Assembly (NCBI RefSeq): GCF_902170565.1
Contig: NZ_CABHXX010000009.1
Location: forward strand, 62,001-126,000
Origin: Yersinia thracica
GTDB lineage: Bacteria > Pseudomonadota > Gammaproteobacteria > Enterobacterales > Enterobacteriaceae
Length of the DNA: 64,000 bases
Direction: 5' to 3'
Each line of letters starts with the position of its first letter. Within the stretch, counting starts at the first letter, position 1. The position numbers and the translations under genes are program-made. Of this stretch, positions 19,990 through 29,268 are shown piece by piece. The notes beneath the pieces were generated by a model. The model was not told the DNA's origin and did not search any database. It worked only from the letters and a program-made list of their open reading frames with translations.

Positions 19990-20316
19990 ATGAAAAAAGT
20001 CCTTTTTATCATTGCCGCAGTAATGGGATTAAGTGCTTGTGCCACACAAGGCCCAATCCAGCCGGAAGACAGCAAACTTAAGCAAGCTTATAGTGCGTGT
20101 ATCAATGCCAGTGAAGGCCAACCGGAAAGATTGATCCCGTGCAAGGCGGTGCTGAACGTTTTGAAACAAGAAAAAGCGCATCAAGCTTTTACTGACAAAG
20201 AGACTGTTCGGGTATTGGATTATCAGCGTTGTATTGATGCTGCCCATACCGGCAATGGTCAGGCCTATGACGCGCAGTGTGGCAAACTGTGGCAAGAAAT
20301 TCGCAAAAATAATTAA
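19990..20316 (+). CDS. chiQ: Lipoprotein ChiQ
   Basis: Small lipoprotein of 108 residues with the signal MKKVLFIIAAVMGLSAC and lipobox LSAC (Cys17). The residue after the cysteine is Ala, which favours outer-membrane sorting. Three further cysteines in the mature part may form a disulfide. It follows chiP by 60 bp as ybfN does in E. coli. Its role is unproven; context suggests a helper of chitoporin. Confidence 0.92.
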   Translation: MKKVLFIIAAVMGLSACATQGPIQPEDSKLKQAYSACINASEGQPERLIPCKAVLNVLKQEKAHQAFTDKETVRVLDYQRCIDAAHTGNGQAYDAQCGKLWQEIRKNN

Positions 20317-20388
20317 TTAAGTTAGTAAAAACAATTAATTAGATGAGAAAAGACAAGTAATTAAGTTCGCGACAGAAATTTAACTAAC

Positions 20389-20426
20389 AATAATTACTGC
20401 CAGTAGCGATTTTGGCAGTAATTATT
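20389..20426 (+). promoter_or_regulatory. 14-bp hairpin in the chiQ-chb gap
   Basis: AATAATTACTGCCA (20389-20402) and its perfect complement TGGCAGTAATTATT (20413-20426) enclose a 10-nt loop, ending 20 bp before the chb ATG. There is no T tract, so it could be an RNA-processing or stability element that sets chb expression relative to chiPQ. Confidence 0.6.
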
Positions 20427-20446
20427 CATTACGGATGAGGTTAGTG

Positions 20447-23122
20447 ATGAATAAATTCAGATTGAACGCGTTAGCGGCAATAACCGCAACCTTTGGCCTG
20501 ATGGGGTACGCGCATGCGGATACCACCAACCAACAGCTGGTTGATCAACTCAGTACGTTGAAAGTTAACTATAAAATATTGGATAACCGCGCTGCTGAAA
20601 ATGGCGTGGATTGTGCCAAGTTGGGGGCTGACTGGGCATCATGTAATAAGGTCTTGATGACTCTGACCAACACCGGGGATGAGATTAAAGGCCAAGACTG
20701 GGCCATTTACTTCCACAGCATCCGGCGGATTCTGACTGTCGATGACGACCAATTCAAAATTACTCACCTGACCGGCGACCTGCATAAAATTGAGCCTACC
20801 GCTAAATTCACCGGCTTCCCCGCCAACAAGGCGGTTGAAATCCCGATCACTGGCGAGTACTGGCAGTTATTTGCCACTGACTTTATGCCGCGTTGGTATG
20901 CCACTTCAGGTGATGCGAAACCAAAAGTTCTGAAAAGTACCGACACTGAGGATATTAATGAATATCTGACTCAGTTTACTGGCGATCAGTGGAAGCGCAC
21001 TAAAGACGACAATAACGTGCTGATGACGCCGGAATCCCGTTTCGTTAAAAACGAAGCAGTGAAAACATTGGCAGCAACTAACCTGCGCGGGCAGATTATC
21101 CCGACGCCGATGGCAGTGAAGATTCACCAACAAGATGCTGATTTGAGTAAAGGTGTGGCTCTTGAGCTGAGCACTTTACCAAAACCGGCAGCGGATGCTG
21201 CACAACAGCGTTTTGAATTATTGGGTTTGAAATCGGATTCCGCTGGCTTCCCGATTAAAACGCTGATTCAGCCGTCTGCTTTTAAAGGTGATTTAGCCGC
21301 TTCTGGTGCATATGAGCTGAAAATCGGCGAAAAAGGGGCGCAAGTCATAGGTTTTGACCCGGCTGGGGTGTTCTACGGTTTGCAATCGATTCTTTCTTTA
21401 GTGCCGGTTGATGGTAGCAAGACGATTGCAACATTGGAGGCCAAAGATGCGCCGCGCTTTGAATATCGCGGTGTCTTCCTGGATGTCGGGCGTAACTTCA
21501 AAACCAAAGATGCGGTGCTGCGTTTGCTTGATCAAATGGCCGCTTACAAGCTGAACAAATTCCATTTCCACCTCAGTGATGATGAAGGCTGGCGTATTGA
21601 GATCCCAGGCTTGCCAGAACTGACGGATGTCGGTAGCAAACGTTGCCACGATTTAACGGAAACCACCTGTTTATTGCCACAATTGGGTTCTGGCCCGGAT
21701 AGCAATAATCTGGGTTCCGGTCATTTTAGCCGCACTGATTACATCGACATTCTGAAATACGCCAAAGCGCGTCAGATTGATGTCATTCCTGAAATTGATA
21801 TGCCAGCCCATGCTCGTGCGGCTGTGGTATCAATGGAAGCTCGCTACAACAATTTGATGAAGCAGGGTAAAGAAAAAGAAGCCAACGAATTCCGCCTGGT
21901 TGACCCAACAGATGATTCTCAAACGACTTCGGTTCAGTTGTATGAGCGCAAAAGTTATCTCAACCCCTGTCTGGATTCTTCTAAACGTTTTGTCGACAAA
22001 GTGATCGGCGAAATGGCTCAGATGCATAAAGAAGCCGGTATGCCGCTAAACACTTGGCATTTTGGCGGCGATGAGGCCAAGAACATCCGTCTGGGTGCTG
22101 GGTTCCAGGACAAAAACAGCCCGATTGAGCCGGGCAAAGGCATCATTGATAAGAGTGTTGAAGATAAACCCTGGGCTAAATCACAGGTTTGTCAGGACAT
22201 GGTCAAGCAAGGCAAAATTCAGGATATTGAGCATCTTTCCAGCCACTTCGCCATTGAAGTTAGCAAGCTGGTGAATGCCCACGGCATCGAAAAAATGCAA
22301 GCCTGGCAAGATGGTCTTAAAGATGCCAAAGATTCGAAAGATTTTGCCACCAAACGTGTAGGCGTTAACTTCTGGGATACCCTCTATTGGGGTGGGGCCG
22401 ACTCAGTCAATGATTGGGCCAATAAAGGCTATGAAGTGGTCGCGTCCAACCCGGATTATGTCTATTTCGACATGCCGTATGAAGTTAACCCAAATGAACG
22501 CGGTTATTACTGGGCAACTCGCTTCAACGACGAAGCTAAAGTCTTTAGTTTTGCGCCGGATAATATGCCGCAAAATGCTGAAACCTCGGTCGACCGCGAC
22601 GGTAATCACTTCAGCGCCAAGAGTGATAAACTTTGGCCGGGTGTGCAGGGTATTTCAGGCCAATCATGGAATGAAACTGTTCGGACTGACGAACAGATGG
22701 AATACATGATTTTCCCACGGGTATTGCCGCTGGCTGAACGTGCCTGGCATCGTGCGCCATGGGAACAAGATTACAAAGCGGGCCGCGAGTACAAAGGTGG
22801 CGAAACCCATATGGTCGATACCAAGGCGTTGAACTCAGATTGGCAGCGTTTTGCCAATATTATGGGACAACGTGAATTGGCGAAACTGGATAAAGCCGGT
22901 GTTGCTTACCGCTTACCGGTTCCGGGGGCGCGTGTTGTTGCCGGGGAGCTGGAAGCTAACATTTCCTTGCCGGGGCTGATTATCGAATATTCCACTGATG
23001 GCGGTAAGCAATGGCAGAAGTATGATGCCAAAGCCCAACCTAAAGTCAGCGGTGATGTGTTGATTCGCTCGACAAGTCCGGATGGTCAACGTAGTAGCCG
23101 GGCAGAGCCGGTTAAAGTTTGA
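20447..23122 (+). CDS. chb: Chitobiase (GH20 beta-N-acetylhexosaminidase)
   Basis: Splits chitobiose and related beta-GlcNAc ends. I start at [14 protein letters not shown] (ATG 20447, AGG upstream), giving 891 residues with a signal peptide cut near AHA-DTT, so it is periplasmic or outer-membrane associated. Domains: an N-terminal chitobiase carbohydrate-binding fold (about 25-180), a GH20b domain, the GH20 barrel from about 330 with the catalytic Asp-Glu pair in HFGGDEAKN (about 540), and a C-terminal immunoglobulin-like domain. It resembles Serratia chitobiase. E. coli lacks this gene at the locus; here it completes a chitin-uptake operon. Confidence 0.93.
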   Translation: MNKFRLNALAAITATFGLMGYAHADTTNQQLVDQLSTLKVNYKILDNRAAENGVDCAKLGADWASCNKVLMTLTNTGDEIKGQDWAIYFHSIRRILTVDDDQFKITHLTGDLHKIEPTAKFTGFPANKAVEIPITGEYWQLFATDFMPRWYATSGDAKPKVLKSTDTEDINEYLTQFTGDQWKRTKDDNNVLMTPESRFVKNEAVKTLAATNLRGQIIPTPMAVKIHQQDADLSKGVALELSTLPKPAADAAQQRFELLGLKSDSAGFPIKTLIQPSAFKGDLAASGAYELKIGEKGAQVIGFDPAGVFYGLQSILSLVPVDGSKTIATLEAKDAPRFEYRGVFLDVGRNFKTKDAVLRLLDQMAAYKLNKFHFHLSDDEGWRIEIPGLPELTDVGSKRCHDLTETTCLLPQLGSGPDSNNLGSGHFSRTDYIDILKYAKARQIDVIPEIDMPAHARAAVVSMEARYNNLMKQGKEKEANEFRLVDPTDDSQTTSVQLYERKSYLNPCLDSSKRFVDKVIGEMAQMHKEAGMPLNTWHFGGDEAKNIRLGAGFQDKNSPIEPGKGIIDKSVEDKPWAKSQVCQDMVKQGKIQDIEHLSSHFAIEVSKLVNAHGIEKMQAWQDGLKDAKDSKDFATKRVGVNFWDTLYWGGADSVNDWANKGYEVVASNPDYVYFDMPYEVNPNERGYYWATRFNDEAKVFSFAPDNMPQNAETSVDRDGNHFSAKSDKLWPGVQGISGQSWNETVRTDEQMEYMIFPRVLPLAERAWHRAPWEQDYKAGREYKGGETHMVDTKALNSDWQRFANIMGQRELAKLDKAGVAYRLPVPGARVVAGELEANISLPGLIIEYSTDGGKQWQKYDAKAQPKVSGDVLIRSTSPDGQRSSRAEPVKV

Positions 23123-23214
23123 TTATTGCTGTCAAAGTGCTGTGTCTGATGTTAACTCCTGTTTGCCAGATTTTTAGGTAAACAACATTAAGTGAAATTG
23201 TGTCGATGGTTTTT

Positions 23215-23240
23215 CCCCGGCGAGTCCGGGGTTTTTTTTT
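23215..23240 (+). terminator. chi operon terminator
   Basis: Stem CCCCGG/CCGGGG with a short loop is followed by nine Ts. Strong intrinsic terminator about 95 bp after the chb stop. Confidence 0.93.
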
Positions 23241-23439
23241 GCTTAAAATTCAGATGGGTGGCCGTTAAATGAGCAATAAAAAATGAATTTGTCACGAGGA
23301 GAGGGATGCAGGATATCAGTAACAAAAATGACCACCTGACTCCCAACTGAAATGACTTGTGGGAAAGGCGGCCATATTGCGAATTGCTTATTTCAGCATT
23401 ATGTGAAAATCTTTATATGATCAATGAGATAAAACCATA

Positions 23440-23886
23440 TTATTTTGGATCGTGCGCAGACTCATCTTCACGGCAATTGCCACTGGCACAGTGACCATAT
23501 AGATACAGGCTATGATTAGTCAGCTTAATGCCATGCTTTTCAGCAATATCACGCTGCTGTTTTTCAATCTCTTCATTGCTAAATTCAATCACTCTGCCGC
23601 AATCCAGGCAAATCAGATGATCGTGATGATGCTGTTGCGTCAATTCAAAGACTGATTTACCGCCTTCGAAATTGTGGCGGGTCACAATACCGGCATCATC
23701 AAACTGGTTCAGTACGCGGTAAACCGTCGCCAAACCAATTTCTTCACCGATATCGATCAGCTTTTTATAAAGATCTTCCGCGCTGACGTGATGGTTAACC
23801 GGATCTTGTAACACTTCCAGAATTTTAAGCCGGGGCAGCGTTACTTTAAGGCCTGCATTTTTTAAGGCTTTGTTGTTGTCAGTCAT
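23440..23886 (-). CDS. fur: Ferric uptake regulator
   Basis: Iron-sensing global repressor. The 148-residue protein has the N-terminal winged helix (about 1-80, with SAEDLYKKL and TVYRVLNQF), metal ligands in the histidine-rich HHHDHLICLDCGRVIEF (about 85-103), and a C-terminal Cys-rich end GHCASGNCREDES. Length equals E. coli Fur. Its own promoter lies at 23971-23999. I looked for the uof leader ORF overlapping the fur start as in E. coli and did not find one. Confidence 0.98.
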   Translation of the reverse strand: MTDNNKALKNAGLKVTLPRLKILEVLQDPVNHHVSAEDLYKKLIDIGEEIGLATVYRVLNQFDDAGIVTRHNFEGGKSVFELTQQHHHDHLICLDCGRVIEFSNEEIEKQQRDIAEKHGIKLTNHSLYLYGHCASGNCREDESAHDPK

Positions 23887-23947
23887 GCGGATTCAGTCCT
23901 ATTACTATCGATTCAAATTAAGGCCGTTCAGCCTATGACATCCGTGG

Positions 23948-23966
23948 CGCAATATTCTCAATTGCG
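23948..23966 (-). promoter_or_regulatory. Inverted repeat at the fur start site, possible operator
   Basis: CGCAAT and ATTGCG flank a 7-bp centre and straddle the predicted +1 of fur. It only partly matches the 19-bp Fur consensus, so autoregulation is an inference. Confidence 0.35.
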
Positions 23967-23970
23967 TCTC

Positions 23971-23999
23971 ATTATAGAACTGCTAGCCCCAAATGAAAA
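23971..23999 (-). promoter_or_regulatory. fur promoter
   Basis: On the minus strand TTTTCA (23994-23999) and a perfect TATAAT (23971-23976) are 17 bp apart, about 85 bp upstream of the fur ATG. Confidence 0.65.
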
Positions 24000-24202
24000 C
24001 CGTGGTTGTTAACAAAGATATAATCGCACACTTTGCCCCATTAATCATGCAATGTATTGATGGATGGGATTGTTGCATCATTTAAGTATATGACTGCCAA
24101 GCGTAACGTTACAGATTTGTAGCGGTTTATTTTCATTTTGCACGGATGAATATGCGGATCTGTGGGCGGGTTAACAAGTATAGCGAGAGACATAAGAAGT
24201 CA

Positions 24203-24244
24203 CGGAAACGCGGTTTGATGTTTAACATCACCCTCGCGTTTCCG
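24203..24244 (-). terminator. Nested hairpin after fldA
   Basis: A 10-bp perfect stem (CGGAAACGCG/CGCGTTTCCG) encloses a second small stem (GATGT/ACATC). It lies 11 bp past the fldA stop. The downstream bases TGACTTCTT are a poor T tract, so termination is likely partial. Confidence 0.5.
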
Positions 24245-24254
24245 ACACGGCAAG

Positions 24255-24782
24255 TTAACCGGTAATTTCAGCGAGATTCAGTTCTTCACTGATCTGTTTT
24301 ACCCAAGCGCTAACACGTTCATTTGTCAGTTCTGGCTGGCGATCTTCATCAATAGCCAAACCGACAAAGTGATCATCATCCGCCAAGCCTTTGGAAGCTT
24401 CGAAGTGGTAGCCTGCCGTTGGCCAGTGACCGACAATAGCAGCACCGCGTGGTTCGATGATATCGCGCACCGTCCCCATCGCATCACAGAAATATTCTGC
24501 GTAATCTTCTTGATCGCCGCAACCAAACAACGCGACCAGCTTGCCGTTGAAATCGATCTCTTCCAGTGTCGGGAAGAAATCATCCCAATCACACTGGGCT
24601 TCACCGTAATACCAGGTTGGGATACCGATCAGCAGAATATCGAAGCCTTCTAAATCTTCTTTGCTGCTTTTGGCAATGTCATAAACCTCAGCAACCTCTT
24701 TGCCCAGTTGCTTTTGGATCATCTTGGCAATGTTTTCGGTATTGCCAGTATCGCTGCCAAAGAAAATGCCTACAGTTGCCAT
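24255..24782 (-). CDS. fldA: Flavodoxin 1
   Basis: FMN electron carrier used by biotin synthase, MiaB and other radical-SAM enzymes, and methionine synthase. I start at MATVGIFFGSDTGNTENIAK (ATG 24782), giving 175 residues; a longer reading from 24839 adds 19 non-family residues. The phosphate loop is SDTGNTEN and FMN-stacking aromatics lie in PTWYYGEAQCDWDD (about 57-70). Located upstream of fur as in other enterobacteria. Confidence 0.97.
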   Translation of the reverse strand: MATVGIFFGSDTGNTENIAKMIQKQLGKEVAEVYDIAKSSKEDLEGFDILLIGIPTWYYGEAQCDWDDFFPTLEEIDFNGKLVALFGCGDQEDYAEYFCDAMGTVRDIIEPRGAAIVGHWPTAGYHFEASKGLADDDHFVGLAIDEDRQPELTNERVSAWVKQISEELNLAEITG

Positions 24783-24929
24783 ATAACTTAATACCCTTAA
24801 ATTCAAATAGTTATGCAAATTACTGAGCGCTCTACCCAATAATATAACACATGTATAGGGCGATATAATGCCAGAAAACCTCGCCAGGCCGATATCAAGT
24901 TTATGCGATATAAAATTTTTGTGAGCCGC

Positions 24930-24956
24930 TCAACCTTATAGGGTCATTGCCGATAA
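24930..24956 (+). promoter_or_regulatory. Sigma-28 (FliA) promoter of the chemoreceptor gene
   Basis: TCAA, 15 bp, then a perfect GCCGATAA. The class 3 flagellar consensus is TAAA-N15-GCCGATAA, so only one base differs. It lies about 170 bp upstream of the receptor ATG. Confidence 0.8.
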
Positions 24957-25128
24957 CCTTTGTGTAACCGAAAGGTTGCAATTTGCGGTGCCAGGGGGAA
25001 AACCGCCAGATGAAAATTTGTCGGGAAGGAGTTGTCGTTAGCTGTATGGAACGTCCTTTATTGCTTTTCGGTCATCAAATAACATCAGCGTTTTAACAGT
25101 AAGTATCCGATATATAAGGGGAACGAAC

Positions 25129-26787
25129 ATGCAGTTTTTAAGAGATATTACCATCAGAGCCGCGCTCCTTTGGGTGCTTGGGGCATTTTGCCTGCTATGG
25201 GGTGGTGTATCGGGTTATACGTTGCTGTCACTGAATCAGCTGACACAATCCTCTAATGCCAACAGTGTGTTGGTTGAAAACATGAATTTAGTCAATCAGG
25301 GGACGGATCAATATTTTCGGATGGTGACACGTCTGGCCCGCTCAGTGGATTATCGACAGAGCGGTAATCTTGCGGATGCCGATAAAGAACTCAAATCATC
25401 CAATGTCGCACTTGAAAATCTGAAAAAAGAGTTGGCGCAGTTTAAAGCCATCGACCATGCACAGATTGATCCCGCATTGGTGAGTGAGGTGATTGATGGG
25501 TGGAGTGGATTAATTGATCAGGGGGTGACGCCGCTATATCAGGCGGTAATGGATAAGAATGACGCAGCCTATGAGGATTTAGCCAAAAAGACCGTGCCGG
25601 CGCTAAGTCGCCACTATGGTTCTGTTGCAGAGGATTTTACTCATGCTGCTTCACAGGCCATCGGCGTGGCTAAAGAGCAATTTGCTCACCTGACCCGAGT
25701 CAGTAGCATGACATTAATCTCTGCTTTGGTGGCGGGATTAGTGATTTTGCTAGTAACGGATCGCTACCTTGTTATCAACATGGTGCGCCCGCTGGATGAT
25801 ATCCGCGCACATTTTCGGGTGATTGCCTCAGGCCAGCTTGGGCAACCCATTGTAGATTTTGGTCGTAACTGTGTCGGGCAATTATTTCCACTGCTACGTG
25901 ATGTGCAGGCCAGTTTAGCTAACACGGTAAAAGCTATCCGCAGCAGCACTGATGGGATTTATCACGGGGCGGCAGAAATTTCTGCCGGTAATACGGATTT
26001 ATCATCGCGAACTGAGCAGCAGGCGGCTGCATTGGAAGAGACGGCCGCGAGTATGGAGCAATTAACGGCAACGGTAAAACACAACGCAGATAATGCACAT
26101 CACGCCAGTCAATTGGCGGCAAATGCTTCTATCACCGCCAAAAAAGGGGGGGCGCTGGTGGCCGATGTGGTGCATACCATGGATGAGATCTCCGCCAGTT
26201 CACGCAAAATAGCCGAAATTACCACGGTAATTAACAGTATTGCTTTCCAGACCAATATTCTGGCACTCAATGCCGCCGTTGAAGCGGCCAGAGCCGGGGA
26301 GCAAGGTCGGGGGTTCGCCGTGGTCGCCAGTGAAGTCCGCAATCTTGCACAGCGCAGTGCGCAGGCGGCGAAAGAGATTGATAGCTTGATAGCCGAATCA
26401 GTAAGCCGTGTTAGCAGCGGTTCGGCATTGGTAGAAAGCGCCGGGATAACCATGGATGAAATTGTTCGTTCCATCACCAATGTCACCGATTTAATGGGCG
26501 AGATAGCGTCGGCGTCTGATGAGCAAAGTAAAGGCATCACTCAGGTCGGGCAGGCGGTGGCGGAGATGGACAGTGTGACTCAGCAAAATGCTGCGCTGGT
26601 GCAGCAAGCTTCCCGAGCAGCGGCTTCGCTGGAGGAACAGGCGGCTCAGTTAAACCAGGCGGTAGCCGTGTTTAAATTGCGCTCAGATGATGAGCGAGCA
26701 AAACCGGTAACCAAACCTCGGGCCAGGATTTTAGCGGCGACGCCGACGAGTAAGGTGGATAACAACACAAACTGGGAAACTTTCTAA
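25129..26787 (+). CDS. Methyl-accepting chemotaxis protein
   Basis: Transmembrane chemoreceptor of 552 residues. TM1 lies at about 11-33 and TM2 at about 190-212 ([14 protein letters not shown]). Between them is a four-helix-bundle ligand domain (about 35-188). A HAMP linker follows, then a long coiled coil with the signalling tip [16 protein letters not shown] near 400. The protein ends in NWETF, the CheR/CheB tethering pentapeptide, so it can serve as a major high-abundance receptor. It has its own sigma-28 promoter. It lies between fldA and ybfE, where E. coli has no receptor. The ligand is unknown. Confidence 0.95.
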   Translation: MQFLRDITIRAALLWVLGAFCLLWGGVSGYTLLSLNQLTQSSNANSVLVENMNLVNQGTDQYFRMVTRLARSVDYRQSGNLADADKELKSSNVALENLKKELAQFKAIDHAQIDPALVSEVIDGWSGLIDQGVTPLYQAVMDKNDAAYEDLAKKTVPALSRHYGSVAEDFTHAASQAIGVAKEQFAHLTRVSSMTLISALVAGLVILLVTDRYLVINMVRPLDDIRAHFRVIASGQLGQPIVDFGRNCVGQLFPLLRDVQASLANTVKAIRSSTDGIYHGAAEISAGNTDLSSRTEQQAAALEETAASMEQLTATVKHNADNAHHASQLAANASITAKKGGALVADVVHTMDEISASSRKIAEITTVINSIAFQTNILALNAAVEAARAGEQGRGFAVVASEVRNLAQRSAQAAKEIDSLIAESVSRVSSGSALVESAGITMDEIVRSITNVTDLMGEIASASDEQSKGITQVGQAVAEMDSVTQQNAALVQQASRAAASLEEQAAQLNQAVAVFKLRSDDERAKPVTKPRARILAATPTSKVDNNTNWETF

Positions 26788-26846
26788 CCCTATTTTGCAA
26801 AGACTGTTTTGCAAAAACTATTTTCAAAAACGACTGTGAGGATATT

Positions 26847-26874
26847 GGCGTGGCGTAATCACTTACGCCACGCC
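26847..26874 (+). terminator. Perfect 12-bp hairpin after the chemoreceptor gene
   Basis: GGCGTGGCGTAA and its exact complement enclose TCAC. No T run follows on either strand, so it may be a transcript 3'-end protector between the convergent receptor and ybfE genes. Confidence 0.5.
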
Positions 26875-26894
26875 GTCGTGATAACCGATGGGGG

Positions 26895-26947
26895 TAAAAT
26901 CAATGGGGGTTAAAACCAACAGGATTAAAACCAACAGGATTAAAACC
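26895..26947. repeat. 15-bp tandem repeat at the 3' end of ybfE
   Basis: TAAAACCAACAGGAT occurs at 26911-26925 and 26926-26940, followed by a partial unit TAAAACC. A diverged unit (TAAAATCAATGGGGG) precedes it. The ybfE stop codon lies inside the array. Confidence 0.8.
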
Positions 26948-27227
26948 CTTCTTGTGAGTGTTCTAATTGAGCCAGTAACATCTGTTCAATCAGTTCACTA
27001 CGGCTGATGTTGCGCTGCTCAGCAAGGCTATTGAGAGCATCGACGGCATCGGCATTAATCTTCAGTTCCACGCGTCGTAAGCCACGTACTTTATCGCGCC
27101 GTAGTTGATTTCGCTTATTAATTCTAAGCTGTTCATCACGGGATAATGGGTTTGTTTTCGGGCGCCCCGGACGGCGTTCATCTGCGAACAGATCCAGCGT
27201 CGTGCGATCCGTTTGTTCTTTTGCCAT
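26940..27227 (-). CDS. ybfE: YbfE, small ribbon-helix-helix type protein
   Basis: A 95-residue basic protein. The C-terminal half (VELKINADAVDALNSLAEQR then NISRSELIEQML) has the strand-helix-helix pattern of Arc/CopG DNA-binding proteins. E. coli YbfE is described as LexA-regulated. Here I see no CTG-N10-CAG LexA box in the 370 bp upstream, but there is an 18-bp perfect palindrome 26 bp before the start. ybfF follows as the next gene upstream on the same strand, 381 bp away. Function unknown beyond probable DNA binding. Confidence 0.88.
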   Translation of the reverse strand: MAKEQTDRTTLDLFADERRPGRPKTNPLSRDEQLRINKRNQLRRDKVRGLRRVELKINADAVDALNSLAEQRNISRSELIEQMLLAQLEHSQEGF

Positions 27228-27252
27228 AGGTAGCGGTACTACAAGGGATTGA

Positions 27253-27270
27253 CATCAGAAATTTCTGATG
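27253..27270 (-). promoter_or_regulatory. 18-bp palindrome upstream of ybfE
   Basis: CATCAGAAATTTCTGATG is a perfect inverted repeat 26 bp upstream of the ybfE ATG. It is a good candidate operator, possibly for YbfE itself. The rest of 27271-27608 shows nothing I can name. Confidence 0.5.
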
Positions 27271-27608
27271 ATTCGGTTTACACGTTTCAGGCCAATACTT
27301 TCATTATTTGGCGCTACTATAACTCTGCAATGTCAACTAATTTGAGTATGAACTAACAGCCTGAATTTGCATTTGCCACCAAACTCCGTAGCAAATTTAT
27401 AGCGCGCCATAATACCCTAGCCAACCGAGCAACGACAATGCTTTACTGAGATAAGATTGGTCTAATTCATTCTTTTTTGCACAATTTTTCCACAGGAAAT
27501 ACATTTCTTTTCCCCAGGGTATGATTTTTAATCAACATCCATTGTGCAGGGTTCATTTTTTGTTCAGCGCTATTTTTCGCCACGGCTGTTTTTAGTGATA
27601 AAACCGCA

Positions 27609-28370
27609 TTAATCTATAAATCGGTGAATTGCGCGTAATACAGAATCCGGTTTTTCCGCATGAACCCAGTGGCCAGTTCCGGCAACAACATGAGCTCGAG
27701 CTTGCGGAAACTGGCGCGCAATCTCATCGCGATAACTGTCTTGAATATAGGGCGACAGTTCGCCGCGAATAAACAGAATAGGGTGTGACCAAGGGGGGAC
27801 CGGCTGCCAGCCAACAATATTTTCGTATTGATCCCACAATGCGGACACGTTAAACCGCCATTCACCATTGTGGAATGATTTCAATAAAAACTGAATAACG
27901 CCGTCTTCTTTTATGAATTCGCGCATCAACTGAGCGGCTTCCTGACGTTGCGTCAGGCCCGCGGCACTGACCGCATTAAGGGCAGCGAAAATGGTTTCAT
28001 GGCGGCGCACTTGATAACTGATCGGCGCGATATCTATCGCGACCAGTTTTTCAATGCGCTCGGGCGCGATTGGCGTCATGGCCATTGCCACTTTACCGCC
28101 CATGGAATGGCCGATAATAATCGCTTTTTCTATCTTGAGGTTATCCATCAACTCCAGTACATCCTGCGCCATGCAAGGGTAATTTACTGTTGGTGAGCGA
28201 GGGGATAAACCATGGTCGCGCAAATCGACCTGAATTACGTCATGGTCTTGATGTAAGTCACGGGCCAGCACCCCGAGGTTATCCAGGTTACCAAATAGCC
28301 CGTGGATCAGAATAATCGGCAGGGAAGGGCTAGGAGAAAGTGCATTTTGTAAACGGAAGTTTAATTTCAT
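27609..28370 (-). CDS. ybfF: Alpha/beta-hydrolase YbfF (acyl-CoA esterase type)
   Basis: Cytosolic esterase of the alpha/beta-hydrolase fold. I start at MKLNFRLQNA (ATG 28370), giving 253 residues as in E. coli; the longer reading to 28454 adds residues unlike the family. Oxyanion region HGLFGNLDNLG (about 24), nucleophile elbow GHSMGGKVAM (about 88) and a C-terminal catalytic histidine in GTGHWVHAEKP (about 234) are visible. Divergent from seqA. Confidence 0.96.
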   Translation of the reverse strand: MKLNFRLQNALSPSPSLPIILIHGLFGNLDNLGVLARDLHQDHDVIQVDLRDHGLSPRSPTVNYPCMAQDVLELMDNLKIEKAIIIGHSMGGKVAMAMTPIAPERIEKLVAIDIAPISYQVRRHETIFAALNAVSAAGLTQRQEAAQLMREFIKEDGVIQFLLKSFHNGEWRFNVSALWDQYENIVGWQPVPPWSHPILFIRGELSPYIQDSYRDEIARQFPQARAHVVAGTGHWVHAEKPDSVLRAIHRFID

Positions 28371-28637
28371 GGCGATGTTCATACAGAAAGACATTCTGCT
28401 TAGGGTAGCATGACTGAATGTGCTTGAAACCATGCGGTTTAGTGAGCCCATCACATTGGCGGCAATCCAAAGTCATTGAGGGGAAAGTTGGATGCCCCCC
28501 TAGAGTCTGTTAATCTAACGCAAAGTGGCGAAGTATCGTAAAACCAGATGGTTGAAAAATGTAGATCAAAATTAAATTTTTCATGAACTGCCATAAAAAA
28601 TATATAAAAATCAATTGAATTATTGTTTTGGATAAAG

Positions 28638-29180
28638 ATGAAAACTATTGAACTCGACGAAGAGCTTTATCGCTATATCGCCAGCCATACGCAACACATT
28701 GGTGAGAGCGCGTCCGATATTTTGCGGCGCATGTTGAAGTTTACGGCCGGTCAGCCGATACCCAGCTTATCTACTCATCACTTATCAGCCAATAATGACG
28801 TAGCCAAAACCGCGCCAGCTTCAGCGCCACGGGATCGCGTGCGCGCAGTCCGTGAGTTGCTGCTGTCCGATGAGTATGCTGAGCAAAATAGGGCGGTTAA
28901 CCGCTTTATGTTGGTGTTATCAACACTTTATACCCTGGATACACAGGCATTTGCTGAGGCGACCGAATCTTTACATGGCCGTACTCGAGTTTATTTTGCC
29001 GGTGACCAACAGACTTTGTTACAAAACGGGACACACACCAAACCCAAACATGTCCCTGGTACGCCATACTGGGTGATTACCAATACCAATACCGAGCGTA
29101 AACGCAGTATGGTGCAACATATCATGCTGACAATGCAGTTCCCGCCAGAGTTGACCGATAAAGTGTGCGGGACTATCTAA
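28638..29180 (+). CDS. seqA: Negative regulator of replication initiation SeqA
   Basis: Binds hemimethylated GATC sites, sequesters oriC and organises newly replicated DNA. I start at MKTIELDEELYRYIASHTQ (ATG 28638), giving 180 residues versus 181 in E. coli. The N-terminal oligomerisation domain (1-35), a variable linker, and the C-terminal DNA-binding domain (about 70-180, ending KVCGTI) are present. It lies 88 bp upstream of pgm, the usual seqA-pgm operon. Confidence 0.98.
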   Translation: MKTIELDEELYRYIASHTQHIGESASDILRRMLKFTAGQPIPSLSTHHLSANNDVAKTAPASAPRDRVRAVRELLLSDEYAEQNRAVNRFMLVLSTLYTLDTQAFAEATESLHGRTRVYFAGDQQTLLQNGTHTKPKHVPGTPYWVITNTNTERKRSMVQHIMLTMQFPPELTDKVCGTI

Positions 29181-29268
29181 TTTCGTTGAAACAATACCCA
29201 AACAACGTGAAATTGCAGCTAACCATCCTGCAATTTCAAGTGTGAAGGGGAGATAGGGAGTAGTGACT

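Noticed and set aside
23887-23970. A uof-like leader ORF translationally coupled to fur
   Set aside because: The frame that would overlap the fur start has a stop a few codons upstream and no start codon, so an E. coli type uof is not supported.
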